Shown here: in pieces, positions 31,736-43,500 of the stretch
Layout of the letters: each line of letters begins with the position of its first letter
Numbering within the stretch: the first letter of the stretch is position 1
Assembly: GCA_948144175.1 (NCBI GenBank)
Contig: CANXME010002050.1
Coordinates: 248,001 to 312,000 of the forward strand
Length of the DNA stretch: 64,000 nucleotides
Direction of reading: 5' to 3'
DNA from: Closterium sp. NIES-65
Lineage: Eukaryota; Streptophyta; Zygnematophyceae; Desmidiales; Closteriaceae
Notes under the pieces: generated by a model
Told to the model about the DNA's origin: nothing
Databases searched by the model: none
Seen by the model: the letters and a program-made list of their open reading frames with translations, nothing else
Program-made: the position numbers and the translations under genes

Positions 31736-33913
31736 GGGTAGGCGCGCTTCGGGCAAAGGGCAGGACGCGCCCCGGGCAGGAAAAAAAAAATTGTTGGTGG
31801 GCCCTAGGGTTTAGGGCCCCCTGGAGAACCTGTCCGACCACCTGGCTGACCCCACCGTCAACAACGCGTGGGCCTATGCCACCAACTTCACCCCCGGCGC
31901 TGGAGGCGTGCTGCTGGTGCTGGAGGTTCTTCGGCTGCAGAGGGTGCTGCTGCCGCGCGTCCCGGAGGTGCTCGTGCTGTGGGTGCTGGAGCTGCTGGGC
32001 CTGAGGGTTCTCCTGGAGCTGGTGCTGCTGAGGGTGTTGGCGCTGAGACTACTGCTGGCGGTCCGACTGGCAGTGCTCCTGGTGCTGCTGGAGGTGCTGC
32101 TGGAGGTGCTGCTGGAGCGAGTACTCCTGCTGGGGGTACTTGTGCTGTCCCTGCTGTTTCTGGCGTCGCCACGCGGCCCCGACCGTACTTCGTTCCGCTC
32201 CTGCAGCATGTTCTTGGTCTTACACCTTCTCCTGGTCCTCCTCCGCCTCCCTTAGAGGGTCCACAGCCTGTCCAGTCCCAGTCACAGCTACAGCCTGCCT
32301 CCCCTTTGCCTGCTCCTTCTCCCTACGCTGGTCCGACTGGAGGTCTTGCTGAGCGTCGTGAGCCTGCGTCTCGTCCTGCGTCGCCTGTTCGTCCTGCACG
32401 CACTAGTGGTCGCGGTTCGCGTCAGCGTCCTCCTCCTGTCCCTGGCACGCACCGGATGTCTCTGCGTCCATCCACTGCTCCTCTGCGTGCCCCTTTGCCT
32501 TCTCCTCCTGAGTCCTCTCTTCCTGCTCTTGCCGACCCGAAGTCGGACTCTCTTCGTGCTGCCACTCCCACTGTCACGCGTCTCCTTGCTACTGTTGTCA
32601 CTGACCCTTCGTTCGAGTCTTCAGCTGCGTCTGCCCTTGTCACTGAGCTTGTCGACTTTGCTGCGCGCTGCCGTCTAGACTACGCTGCTAGTCTTGTCGC
32701 TGAGTCTGAGTCTGCCTGTCCTCCGTCCGTCGGGGGTGAGTGTGCCCTAGGCACGGACGTCCTTGAGGACAGGCAGGAGGAGTTCCAGTGTCTGGCCGCC
32801 GCTTCACCTCATCTCGCGTCTGTACTGCTCGCCCCTGAGGGAGACCCGGATGCACTTCACATCCCGACTCCGCGCTCTTACGCGGAGGTGATAGAGGGTC
32901 CCTACTCCTCTCAGTGGCAGGCAGCTATGGATGCAGAGATGGCTTCGTGGAAGTCCACAGGCACCTACGTTGACGCTGTTCCCCCTCCTGGGGCGAACAT
33001 CATCAGTGGCATGTGGATCTTCAGGGTGAAGCGGCCGCCGGGTTCTCCGCCTGTTTTCAAGGCGCGTTACGTGGCTCGTGGCTTCAGTCAGCGGCAGGGA
33101 GTTGACTACTTTCAGACCTTCTCCCCCAACCCGAAGATGACCACTCTTCGGGTACTGTTGCACGTTGCTGCTCACCGTGACTACGAGCTGCACTCTCTCG
33201 ACTTCAGCACTGCTTTCTTGCAGGGCAGCCTGCACGAGGAGATCTGGCTGCGTCGCCCACCTGACTTCACTGGGTCTTTCCCTCCTGGTACCCAGTGGAG
33301 TCTCCGGCGTCCAGTCTACGGTCTCCGCCAGGCGCCACGTGAGTGGCACGACACACTGAGGACTACGCTTGCGGCACTTGGGTTTGCTCCTTCTACTGCC
33401 GACCCGTCGCTGTTTCTGCGCACCGACACCTCTTTGCCGCCGTTCTACATCCTCGTGTACGTCGACGACTTGGTCTTTGCCACAGCTGACACTGCTGGAC
33501 TCGCCTACGTGAAGTCCGAGCTGCAGAAGAGACACACGTGCACTGACCTGGGTGAACTGCGCAGCTACCTTGGCTTGCAGATCACCCGGGACAGAGCACG
33601 CCGCACCATTACCCTGACTCAGTCACACATGGTGCAGCAGGTCCTTCAGCGCTTCGGCTTCACGTACTCCTCGCCTCAGGCCACTCCTCTGCCTACTCGC
33701 CACTCGCTCTCAGCTCTGCCTTCGGATGAGTCCGTAGAGTCGAGTGGCCTGTATGCAGAGCTTGTTGGCTGCCTCATGTACCTGATGACCTGCACACGAC
33801 CTGACCTTGCATACCCTCTCAGCATTCTCGCACGCTATGTTGCTCCTGGGAGACACCGACCAGAGCACATGGCTGCAGCGAAGAGGGTGTTGCGCTACTT
33901 GTGCAGTACGTCG

Positions 33914-34043
33914 TGTCAGAATATTATCTTATTGTTCTAGCCTGTAGTGGGGTGCTCTATAGCGAGTACAACCCTTCTAGGGTTTGCTATTTGTATCCTC
34001 ATTCTTGCTAGTTCAATCCTCTTTCTTTCTTCTAATTTTGACA
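33914..34043 (+). repeat. Solo Copia LTR (130 bp) with perfect target duplication
   Basis: It runs TGTCAGAATATT to AATTTTGACA and is flanked by CGTCG on both sides (33909-33913 and 34044-34048). It lies within the RNase H region of Copia-E in duplication copy 1 and is absent at the matching site of copy 2. Its second half resembles 3991-4057. It belongs to a short-LTR Copia family not otherwise seen whole in the window. Confidence 0.93.
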
Positions 34044-34788
34044 CGTCGGGCATGGGGCTAGTGCTTGGAGGGCGCAGTCCAGTGGTCCTCACTGGGCACG
34101 CGGACGCTTCTTGGGCTGACGACCAGGCTACGCAGCGGTCGTCACAGGGTTACACCTTCGGTCTTGGTTCCGGCTCTGTTTCGTGGCGGGCTACTCGCTC
34201 GTCTTCTGTTCTCGGCTCCAGCTGTGAGGCTGAGATCTACGCCGGGGCTATGGCTGCTCAGGAGCTTCGCTGGCTCACCTACCTGCTGACCGACCTTGGA
34301 GAGCCGCCTCGTTCTCCTCCAGTCCTGTACGTAGACAACAAGGCCATGCTGGCCTTGTGTCGAGAGCAGCGACTGGAGCACAGGACAAAGCACATTGCTC
34401 TCCGCTACTTTCTTGCTCGTGAGCTACAGCAGCGTGGACAGTTGCGACTTGCGTACGTGGCCTCTGAGGCCAACACTGCTGATGTCTTCACCAAGGCACT
34501 TGCGCCTTGTGATCATCAGCGTTGCTGCACGCAGTTGGGTCTTGTGCCTGTCTTGCCTCACTTGCTCACTTCTTGACCTTGCTTGTACCTTGACCTATAT
34601 ATACTCTTGCTCTTGTTTGCTTGACTCTTGTATATCTCTATATATGATCTTACATGTGAACTGGCCTTGTGGCCCTTGAACTTGTGCTCGGAATGTGTGG
34701 TGACTTTGTGATCCACCCTGAGCTTTGCTTTGCTTTGCTTGACTGGTCTTGTGACCCCTTGTTCTCCCCCACTTTGCCTATGGGGGTG

Positions 34789-34920
34789 TGTCAGAACATT
34801 ATTGCTTACTTATTTGTGTAGGCTATAGTGGGGTATCCCATAGGGGGTACAACCCAATTAGGGTTTCATATTTGTACTCACTTCATTCATAGTTCATTCA
34901 TTCTCGTTCTTTCTTTCACA
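34789..34920 (+). repeat. 3' LTR of Copia-E (132 bp)
   Basis: It runs TGTCAGAACATT to CTTTCACA and follows the polypurine tract. It is similar to the Copia-D LTR in reverse orientation, so it and the Copia-D 5' LTR (34959-35090) form a head-to-head inverted pair 38 bp apart. Confidence 0.88.
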
Positions 34921-34947
34921 CTAGGAACAGTTCCCACGAGGGAACCT

Positions 34948-34958
34948 GCTCGATACCA
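34948..34958 (-). promoter_or_regulatory. Primer-binding site, Copia-D
   Basis: The minus strand reads TGGTATCGAGC beside the 5' LTR, of the initiator-tRNA-Met type. The copy-2 equivalent is at 46312-46322. Confidence 0.75.
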
Positions 34959-35090
34959 TGAGGAAATGCAAACGAGAATGAATGAACTATGAATGAAGTG
35001 AGTACAAGTACTAACCCTAATTGGGTTGTACCCCCTGTGGGATACGCCACTATAGCCTACACAAAAGCATAAGCTATATATGTTCTGACA
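34959..35090 (-). repeat. 5' LTR of Copia-D (132 bp)
   Basis: It is the partner of 24402-24533 and is followed by GCGTG. The copy-2 equivalent is 46323-46454. Confidence 0.9.
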
Positions 35091-37591
35091 GCGTGCGTCA
35101 AAGAAAGCACGATTGGAAAAAGGTAAACTTTAAAATCCGAACGCTGGTCGACTTCAGTTTAGTGTCCAACTTCCTTCACACAGTTTGAACCAGGACACAC
35201 GATTCCCTCGCGAATGTTTTGGCGAGAGTAACGAAACGGGTTACCAGCAAAAGTTCGGCCCTATTTTCGAACGTCTACACCAAAAGACACGCGCCATAAT
35301 CTCGCTTGCAGTGTAGAACGAAAAATGTTGTCTTTCATTTCGGCATTAAACATAATTTATTTTGTATTTTTCTGCCCGTTTGTCCTGCGACACTGATCAA
35401 CGCGGCGAACCGTGTGATGAGAAGTTGAAAACAGCCTAGTCCGAATGTACATATGTGACAGGAAAACACGACAAGTAGCGAAGGAAAATCGCTCTTCTTG
35501 CAATTTTCCTTATATGGGTCTGTAAGTTCCCTTTTGCCCGCAGTTTGTGAGGTTTCTACAAAGGCCCGCAGTGCGCATGTTTTTCACGTGGACTCTAATC
35601 GAGGACATCTGTATGACCTTGGCGTTTTGGAAAACAGTGGAGTAGCGAGCTCCACGAATCATGAATCGTACGGCATACTGCATTCTGACAGTACGCGAAC
35701 AGTGCTGCTCGACACGTGGCAAGCGAGTGATGTTAGGAGTGACGAGGGTATGCGATGGATGAGGGTAACGGAAATGCCGACGAAAATGACCAATTTGGGA
35801 CCGGAGAACAGCAGAAAAGTGGTCGAATTCGGGCAGGGTGAGTCGCACCCCCTCGAAGCAGTGCCGAACCAGCGCCGCAACTGTCAACAGGAGTGTTGTT
35901 TGGCCCCGTCCTCGCTTGGGCGGAGCCAACCTCGTGGTTGGATGTGCGGGGGTTACAGCCAACCTGCAGCAGTGGGCACGGGGGCCACTGCAAGGGCGCC
36001 GAGCTGGAGGACGCCTAGCTGGAGGGCGCCGAGCAGGAGGACGCCGTCCTGGACGCCTGGACAGCGTCCCGGGAAGCTGTACGCCGACCTGGGCGTCGGC
36101 ACGACTACCCGGGCGCCTAATCGGCATCGTGGGCGCCTGCACGACGTCCTAGAAGGCCAGACGCCGATTTAGGCGTCTGCACGGCGTCCTATGAGTCTGG
36201 GACGCCAACTTGGGTGGCTGGTCGGCGTCTTGGGAGGACGGACGCTGCTCTGGAGGTCTGCATGGTGTCCTGGGCGTCTGGACGCCGACCTGGGGTTCGG
36301 ACGGCGTCCTAGGCGGCTGGGCGCCGGACTGGGGACGCTGGGCATTGGTGGCCGGCTACGGACTGTGGTTGACCAGGCGTGGTTGCCCGGTCGACCGGGA
36401 TACCCAGGCGACGTGCGCGAGTGTCGCCGGGGTGGAGTTTGCGAGGCCGACCTTGAGGGTGGTATCCCGAGGTCGATGTGGCTGGTGGGCGCAGTCGCTG
36501 GCGTGGAGTTTGCCAGGCGTCTATGCTGTGCGCGTGACAAGAAAGTGCGCACCAACCAGCTGCACGCATTTGCGAAGCAGGTGCACCGTTCTCCTGCGGG
36601 TGCAACGCTGTACAGCCGACTTGCTGCAGCGTTGGCACACCGTGGACTTGCAACGTTGGCGCGCCGCTACTCTGCAACGCTGGAGCGGTGCGAGCTCTGC
36701 TGCGCTGGAGCGCGGTCGACCGTGCTGCGCTGGAGGTCGACCAACAGCCTAGCTAGCTCTGATGTAGTCTGTGTTGCCAATGTTGTTGCACCCATTGTTG
36801 TCAATCTTTGCTATTGAAACTCTTGCAAAATCCCCCCGTGAATGTGCAAACAGAGAATACACAAGCAAACGACTAAGGAACGCAGAGATCACACGAGCAC
36901 CCGTGCCTAGCCCGTAGTCTAGCTCCCGTTGCTGCAGTTATCTTCGCAGCAACTAGCCCAAATCTAAACACCCAACAAGCTGACAAAAGTTTGTTCAGAA
37001 ACAGGTCAACCCTAATCACCTTGTCGCAAAGAGTTTAGGGTTGATTATCCCTAAAAGCATGCCATCCAATAGGGGTTTATTTTTGTTATGGCTCGGAAGT
37101 TAATAATTTAGGCTCATACGCATGTTCGAACCTTCGTACTAGGGGTGGGACTCACGCGGCCCTAATTCTGCCACCTCTCTGCTAATGTTCGGCCCCTCGA
37201 TGATCTCTTCCCAAATGCCGATGTGATAAGTTTTCCTGGTTGGCTTTGATAATGTACTCGCCAAGGTGCTGCTCTATAGTGTGCGGTTCTAGTGGCAAAT
37301 AAACATTAGCACACATGAGTAAAAATGAATTAGGTCCATTTAGCTTATGTTTTTGTCAGATAGAAGCTTTAAGGCTTCATCAATGGACGCTTCTATGAGT
37401 TTAGGTGACCTAGAAAGGATTCGGACAGTGACCTGCAACACAAAGCAACAATATTTAGGAACAAATGATGTAGCAACCAAGGGGTGATGCTGCAAGCCAT
37501 GCAATCTTCACATGGCCATCTTGATCTGATGACAAGCTTGGTGTGGATTGGTAGCATGTGAGTACCCCTTAGCAGATTTGCCCCACACACC
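35091..37591. other. DNA flanking Copia-D, copy 1; repeat R and no confident gene
   Basis: 35091-35881 is AT-rich. A plus-strand open frame at 35498-36172 continues into it, but its second half is a translation of the repeat and no family is recognisable, so I do not call a gene. 35882-36535 is dispersed repeat R. 36536-37591 is AT-rich with no visible gene. The whole stretch recurs at 46455-48955. Confidence 0.55.
35882..36535 (+). repeat. Dispersed repeat R, copy 1 (GACGCC-rich)
   Basis: It starts TGTCAAC, then TTGGCCCCGTCCTCGC and the palindrome CCAACCTCGTGGTTGG (35926-35941). A long part made of GACGCC, GGCGTC and GGCGCC words follows, and then GGTGGTATCCCGAGGTCGA. A relative occupies 50422-50937 and 57890-57935. 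Start and end are approximate; no coding capacity or LTR pair is seen. Confidence 0.6.
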
Positions 37592-40500
37592 CTGAAAGTA
37601 GTCAACTGAAACCACGAGCCACGTAACGCGCCTTGAAGAGAGGCGGAGAACCCGGCGGCCGCTTCACCCTGAAGATCCACATGCCACTGACGATGTTCGC
37701 CCTAGGAGGGGGGACAGCGTCAACGTAGGTGCCTGTGGAATTCCAGGAAGCCATCTCTGCATCCATAGCTGCCTGCCACTGAGAAGAGTAGGGACCCTCT
37801 ATCGCCTCTGCGTAAGAGCGCGGAGTCGGGATGTCAAGTGCATCCGGGTCTCCCTCAGGGGTAAGCAGTACGGACACGAGATGAGGTGAAGCAGCGGCCA
37901 AGCACTGGAACTCCTCCTGCCTGTCCTCTAGGACGTCCGTGCCAAGGGCACACTCACCCCCAACGGACGGAGGACAGACAGACGCAGACTCAGCGAAAAG
38001 ACTAGCAGCGTAGTCTAGGCGACAGCGAGCAGCAAAGTCGACGAGCTCAGCAACTAGGGCAGACGCAGCAGTGGACTCGAAAGAAGGGTCAGTGTCGACA
38101 GTAGCAAGGAGACGCGTGACAGTAGGACTGGCAGCACGAAGAGAGTCCGACTCCGGGTCGGCAGCAGTAGGAAGAGAGGACGCAGGAGGAGAAGGCAAAG
38201 GGGCACGCAGAGGAGCAGTGGACGGACGCAGAGACATCTGGTGCGTGCCAGGGACAGGAGGAGGACGCTGACGCGAACCGCGACCACTAGGGCGAGCAGC
38301 ACGAAGAGGTGACGTAGGACGAGACGCAGGCTCACGACGCTCAGCAAGACCTCCAGTAGGACCAGTGTAGGGAGAAGGAGCAGGCAGTAGGGAGGAAGGC
38401 TGTAACTGTAGCTGTGACTGGACAGGCTGCGAACACTCTAAGGGAGGAGGAGGGGGATCAAGAACCTGGTGCAGGAGTGGAACAAAGTACGGTTGAGGCC
38501 GCGCGGCGACGCCAGGCACAGCAGGGACAGCACCAGGACCCGTAGCAGGAGCACCCGCTCCAGCAACACCGCCAGCAACTCCAGAACCTCCAGCAGCACT
38601 AGTAGCACCCGCAGCAGGACCGCGAGCAGGAGGCTCAGCACCAACACCCGCAGCCGGACCGCCAGCAGTAGTCTCAGTGCCAACACCCTCAGTAGCTCCA
38701 GCTCCAGTCGTACCCGCAGGCCCAGCAGCTCCAGTACTCCCAGTACGAGCACCTCCGGGATCAGCGGCACCAGCACCCTCAGCAGCCGAAGAACCTCCAG
38801 CTCCAGTCGCACGCCTCCAGCGCCGGGCAAACCACTCGAGTAGCTCGGGTGGAGAGAGTGGCTCCCGGCGAGAGGAAGCACCCGCAGGACCTCCAGGCGT
38901 AGCACCTCCAAGCTCAGCACCCCCAGGCACAGCACCTCCAGGTGTAGCACCCCCAGGCTCAGCACCCCCAGGCTCAGCACCCCCAGACTCAGCACCCCCA
39001 AGCTCAGCACCCCCAGGCTCAGCACCCCCAGGCGTAGCACCCCCAGGCTCAGCACCCCCAGTCTCAGCACCCCCAGGCTCAGCACCCCCAGTCGCAGCAC
39101 CCCCAGGCTCAGCACCCTCAGCAGCACCAGAGTCACCAGTAACCTCGACAGGCTCGACTGCGTCTACCTGGGACACACCTGAAGGGGCAGGACCCTGAGG
39201 GGGGAGGGGGTCTACCGGGGGGGGACCTGGTACAACGAAGAGCGGGGGAGCGGGGAGGGACGGAGTGCGGTAGGGGAAGAGGCGGTAGTAGGGGACCGAC
39301 TCGTCGAACGTGACGTCCTGGGAGGACAGAACACGGCGGGAGGTGGGGTGGTAGAACTGCCACCCAGGCGCGTCAGGGGGGAACCCCAGGAAGACGCAAG
39401 GAGCAGCACGAGGGGACAACTTGTCCGCAGTCAAGTCGCGGACAAACGCCCGAGATCCCCAGACCCGGAACGCCGACGCATCGCCAACCTTCCCCGTCCA
39501 CAGCAAGGCTGGAGAGGTCTCCGGCCTGGAGACCCTGGGGTGGAGGTTGATCTGATGCGCCGCGTACCTCACCGCAAACGGCCACAGAAAATGGGGGGCA
39601 GCCGCATGCATCATGGACGTACGAGCGACGTCCATGACCATGCCAATGCGGCGCTCAGCAATCCCATTTTGCTGCGGAGAGTCCGGAAGCGTGAAGGTCT
39701 GACGGATGCCTCGTGCTCGACAGTAGGCTCGCAGAAGGCCAGAGGAAAACTCTTCGCCTCTGTCTGAGTGCAGACGCAGAACAGGAAAGTCCGAGCCAAA
39801 GCTCTGCCTGAGCTTGAGACGAGCTGCGCGGATCCAGTCGATCAGCACCTCAGTGACATCACCCTTGCCGCGCAAGGGGAAGACTGCGGTGTAACGCGAG
39901 TAGTCGTCAACAACAAGTAGGAAGTAGCGCTCGTGACCCTGTCCACAGACGCGGGCTGGGCCCCACACGTCCATGTGAAGTGTCTGCAGTGGGGCCTCTG
40001 TCGGAGGAAACTGGGAGGAGTGAGGGGCAGCCCTCTGGCACCCCTCGACACAGGGGACACAGGAAGGGCCAGGCCCCTGAGGAAGGGGAGGGAGGGACCT
40101 GGGGAGACCAGAGACAAGAAGACGAGAGGCCATGCCTCTGAGCCTAAGCAGAGAGGGGTGACCAAGGCGGTGATGCCGGAGGAGAGTCTCGTGAGAGAGG
40201 AGACGACACGAATAGGGGGCAGACTCAGGACCAGACCTGGACGCTGCAGCAAACACCTGACCTGACGCAGACACCCTACCAGACTCAGCAACTGGAGGAG
40301 ACGCAGTGGTCAGTGTGTACAGGCTCGACCCCGGCTGACGTGTAAACGTAGCCGGGTGTCGGCCTGTGCTAGCCTCTGTGCAGTGCGTCTCTCTCTGACA
40401 CGCAGGAGTGAACTGGTGCACTCCCCCATCCTGTAGGTCAGCACCACTCACCAAGTTCGTAGAGAACGAGGGGAGGTAGAGACCAGACAGGGTGCCAGAG

Positions 40501-43500
40501 GGAGCCACCGGACACGGGAGGACTGTGGAGAATCGAGACAGGACAGGACCCCCAGAGGGGTCAGCCAGAGACACCGCAACCGGCCGACTGAGCGGCGTGA
40601 GTGTGGTGCGGTCCCCGAAGAAGGAGCGCGAAGCCCCAGAGTCAAGGGTGAAGGTGAGGGAGGCCGAAGCCGACGACGCAGACGCACTAGCACCTAGAGC
40701 AGCAGCGTCACAAGCACCTAGGGCAGCAGCCGCACCAGTACCTAGAGCAGCAGGCTCAATGCCCGGATCGGGCAGGAAACACCGGTAACAGTCACCCTCA
40801 TCACTAATAGTCACAGAATACATGGCAGACAGAAGAGCATCAAAATCAAGATCATAGATGGCAACTCCCGCCCTAGACAGCTCGCCCCAGCGAGGGATCT
40901 CGGTGGCCTCAGGGAACTGGTGACGCCACGCGTCCGTAAGGCGGCCAAAGCAGCGCTGGCGTGCTGTGTACCACTCACGGAGCTGCTGAGGGGACAGGGT
41001 CTCACGACCACGCTGCTGCTGCTGGCGTGGACCACCACCGGAGCCACTCCTCTGCGTAGACCCGCGACCAGCTCCACCGCCACCTCCGCCGCCTCCGCCG
41101 CCTCCGCCACCACCGCCACCACCGCCGCCTCCACCACCACCGCCGCCTCCGCTACCACCGCCTCCTCCGCTCCCTCCGCCACCGGCGCCGCCTCCGCCCC
41201 CACTAGCGCCACCGGTACCCCCACCCCCTCCACCGCTCCCTCCACCACCCCCACTCCCTCCGCCGCCTCCACCGCCACCTCCACCGCCCCCGCCAGCTCC
41301 TCCAGCGCCCTTGCCCCCCTTGCCCCTGCCTGTGCGGCGCTTCCCCGAAGGGGCAGACGCAGCGCCGACCGACTCGAAACCAACGAGGTCGGCAGCAGCA
41401 ACAGAAGCGACAGAGGGCAACAGGGGGGAGGGAGAACACCCCTCAAAGACAGGGGTGCGGGGGTCACCACGAGAAGCTCCTACAGCGACTATGCTCTTTT
41501 CCGCCGCTAGGAGGGACTTCTCGAGGAGGTCAATGGTGAGGGTGGCGGGGCACACAGCTAGGAAGTGGTCCCTGACTACTCTAAGGGAGTCAGGGAGTCG
41601 GGTGACTATGAAGTAGAGGGTGATGTACATGGGGGGGGGGGGTTCTTGGCGCAGAAGTCAGCAGGAAGCGCAGCGCGGTAGCGAGTGTCACTAGTGCGGA
41701 GGTGCGTAATGAGATCAGCGACTGTGGGAAAGGCAGCAAGGTCAGGGAAGAGGTACGGCAGCATGAGACGGCTCAGTGCAGCAGTGGCAGGGGAGGAGTA
41801 GCGTGCAACTACAGCGTCGTACAAGGTCTGAGCACTCTTGTACTGACTAAAGTGTGCACGCTCGGAGGTAGGGAGGTGGCGATGCACAGCAAGACGTGCA
41901 GCGGCGTCGCGCGTTGCCCACTGGGAACGAACAGTGGCGTCAGCATCAGCAGCAGGGGCAGGGGACGCGCCAGAGGTGAGGTCAAAGAGAGAGAGACCGT
42001 CTGCCCTATCGCACTTTAAGGACAGCTGTAGATCATCTACCCACACCTCGAAGTCAATGGCCCTACCCTCAGTGTCAAAAGCCAAGACACTAGGGGTAGC
42101 CATGACGACAGTAGACTAGCAGTGCAAGCAGTAGGGTGAGGGTAGTGCAGTGAAAGAGGGACTGTGCTCACCAGACAGGGCAGCTCAGGCAGGTCGGAAG
42201 TAGGGCGGCTCGGCGGCTCGGCGGCTCGGCTGCGTAGCAGCTCGGCGGCTCGGCTGCAGGGCGGCTCGTCTGCTGGGCGGCTCGGCTGCAGGGCGGCTCG
42301 GCTGCTGGGCGGCTCGGCTGCAGGGCGGCTTGGCTGCTGGGCAGCTCGGCTGCAGGGCGGCTCGGCTGCTGGGCGGCTCGGCTGCTGGGCGACGCGGCTG
42401 CTGGGCGGCTCGGCTGCTAGGCGGCTCGACTGCTCGGCGGCTCGGCTGCTGATTGGCTTGGCGCCTCGGCTGTCCGGGTGTTCCGGTGCCCGAGCGGCTC
42501 AGCAGTGCTGCTGCAGGGCGGCGCGGCGCTGCAGCAGGTGAGAGGCGGCGAGGCCGCAGTCGAGTAGGGCGGCGACGGGCCGCGCTAGGGCGGCGGCGGG
42601 TCGCAGCAGAAAGGGCAGCGACGGGCCGCTGCAGGGCGGCAGCAGGCCGCTTTAGGGCGGCGGTGGGCCGCTGCGGAAAGGGCGGCGGCGAGGCCGCTTG
42701 AGGGCGGCGGTGTGCCGCTGCGGAAAGGGCGGCGACGGGCCGGTTTAGTGCGGCTACGGGCCGCTGCAGAACGGGCGGCGGCGGGCCGCTTTAGGGCGGC
42801 TACAGGCTGCCGCAGAACGGGCGGCGGCGAACCACTTTAGGGCGGCGGCGGGCCACTCTAGGGTGGCGGCGGGCCGCTGCAGAACGGGCGGCGGTGGGCC
42901 GCTTAGGGCGGCGGCGGGCCGCTGCGGAAAGGGCGGCGGCGGGCCGGTTTAGGGCGGCGACGGGCCGCTGCAGAGCTGGCGGCGGCGGGCCGCTTTAGGG
43001 CGGCGGTGGGCCGCTGCGGAAAGGGCGGCGGCGGGCCGCTTTAGGGCGGCGACGGGCCGCTGCAGAGCGGGCGGCGGCGGGCCGCTTTAGGTCGGCGGCG
43101 GGTCGCTGCGGAAAGGGCGGCGGCGGGCCGCTTTAGGGCGGCGGCGGGTCGCTGCGGAAAGGGCGGCGGCGGGCCGCTTAGGGCGGCGGCGGGGCGCTGC
43201 GGAAAGGGCGACGCGCCGCTAGGGGCCGCCGCTAGGGTAGGCGCGCTTCGGGCAAAGGGCAGGACGCGCCCCGGGCAGGAAAAAAAAAATTGTTGGTGGG
43301 CCCTAGGGTTTAGGGCCCCCTGGAGAACCTGTCCGACCATCTGGCTGACCCCACCGTCAACAACGCGTGGGCCTATGCCACCAACTTCACCCCCGGCGCT
43401 GGAGGCGTGCTGCTGGTGCTGGAGGTTCTTCGGCTGCAGAGGGTGCTGCTGCCGCGCGTCCCGGAGGTGCTCGTGCTGTGGGTGCTGGAGCTGCTGGGCC

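Larger units (their letters stand above)
31808..34920 (+). mobile_element. Copia-E, 5'-truncated Copia inserted in the Copia-D leader
   Basis: A plus-strand Copia portion lies inside minus-strand Copia-D. From about 31892 it has the Ala/Gly-rich hinge, reverse transcriptase (YVDDLVFA near 33460), RNase H (ADASWADD, DNKAMLAL), a 3' UTR, the polypurine hairpin (34766-34786) and a 132-bp 3' LTR (34789-34920). No 5' LTR, gag, protease or integrase is present. CTAG occurs at both edges (31804-31807 and 34921-34924), which may be a short target duplication. The first 80 bp or so have no Copia match. It is a broken fragment, interrupted in this copy by a solo LTR. Confidence 0.85.
24402..35090 (-). 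mobile_element. Copia-D, older broken short-LTR Copia with a nested element
   Basis: The 132-bp LTRs at 24402-24533 and 34959-35090 differ at four sites (about 3%). The flanks GCGTA and GCGTG match at four of five bases, consistent with one decayed target duplication. On the minus strand the parts run: primer-binding site, leader arrays with plus-strand Copia-E inserted, gag from 30604 (MATPSVLAFDIEGRAIDF), poly-Gly tail, protease DSGAS, integrase, a PGGAE-type hinge (about 27400-27620), reverse transcriptase YVDDLVFA, RNase H, polypurine hairpin. The coding region has roughly three or four breaks, so it is a fossil. Most of it (from 26079 rightward) is copied in the tandem duplication. Confidence 0.88.
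26079..37591. repeat. Tandem segmental duplication, copy 1 (11,513 bp)
   Basis: It starts inside the reverse transcriptase part of Copia-D and ends in flanking DNA. Copy 2 (37592-48955) follows directly in the same orientation. The offset is 11,499 bp on the left part and 11,364 bp after the solo LTR, because copy 1 holds an extra 130-bp LTR plus 5-bp target duplication. A further 14-bp length difference lies near the start of the copies. Scattered substitutions separate the copies, so this is not simple assembly stutter. Confidence 0.9.

Noticed and set aside
31803-31817. CCCTAGGGTTTAGGG as an interstitial plant telomere repeat
   Set aside because: Only about one and a half TTTAGGG units are present, at the joint of two Copia parts; too short to support telomere origin.
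35498-36172. 224-codon plus-strand open frame, also at 46862-47536
   Set aside because: No family features, the second half is dispersed repeat R, and competing frames of similar length lie on the other strand. The conserved second copy reflects the recent duplication, not selection.
36540-36540. Repeat R as an LTR (TGTCAAC start, GTGACA near 36539)
   Set aside because: The bases flanking these ends do not match each other and no partner LTR or primer-binding site is present.
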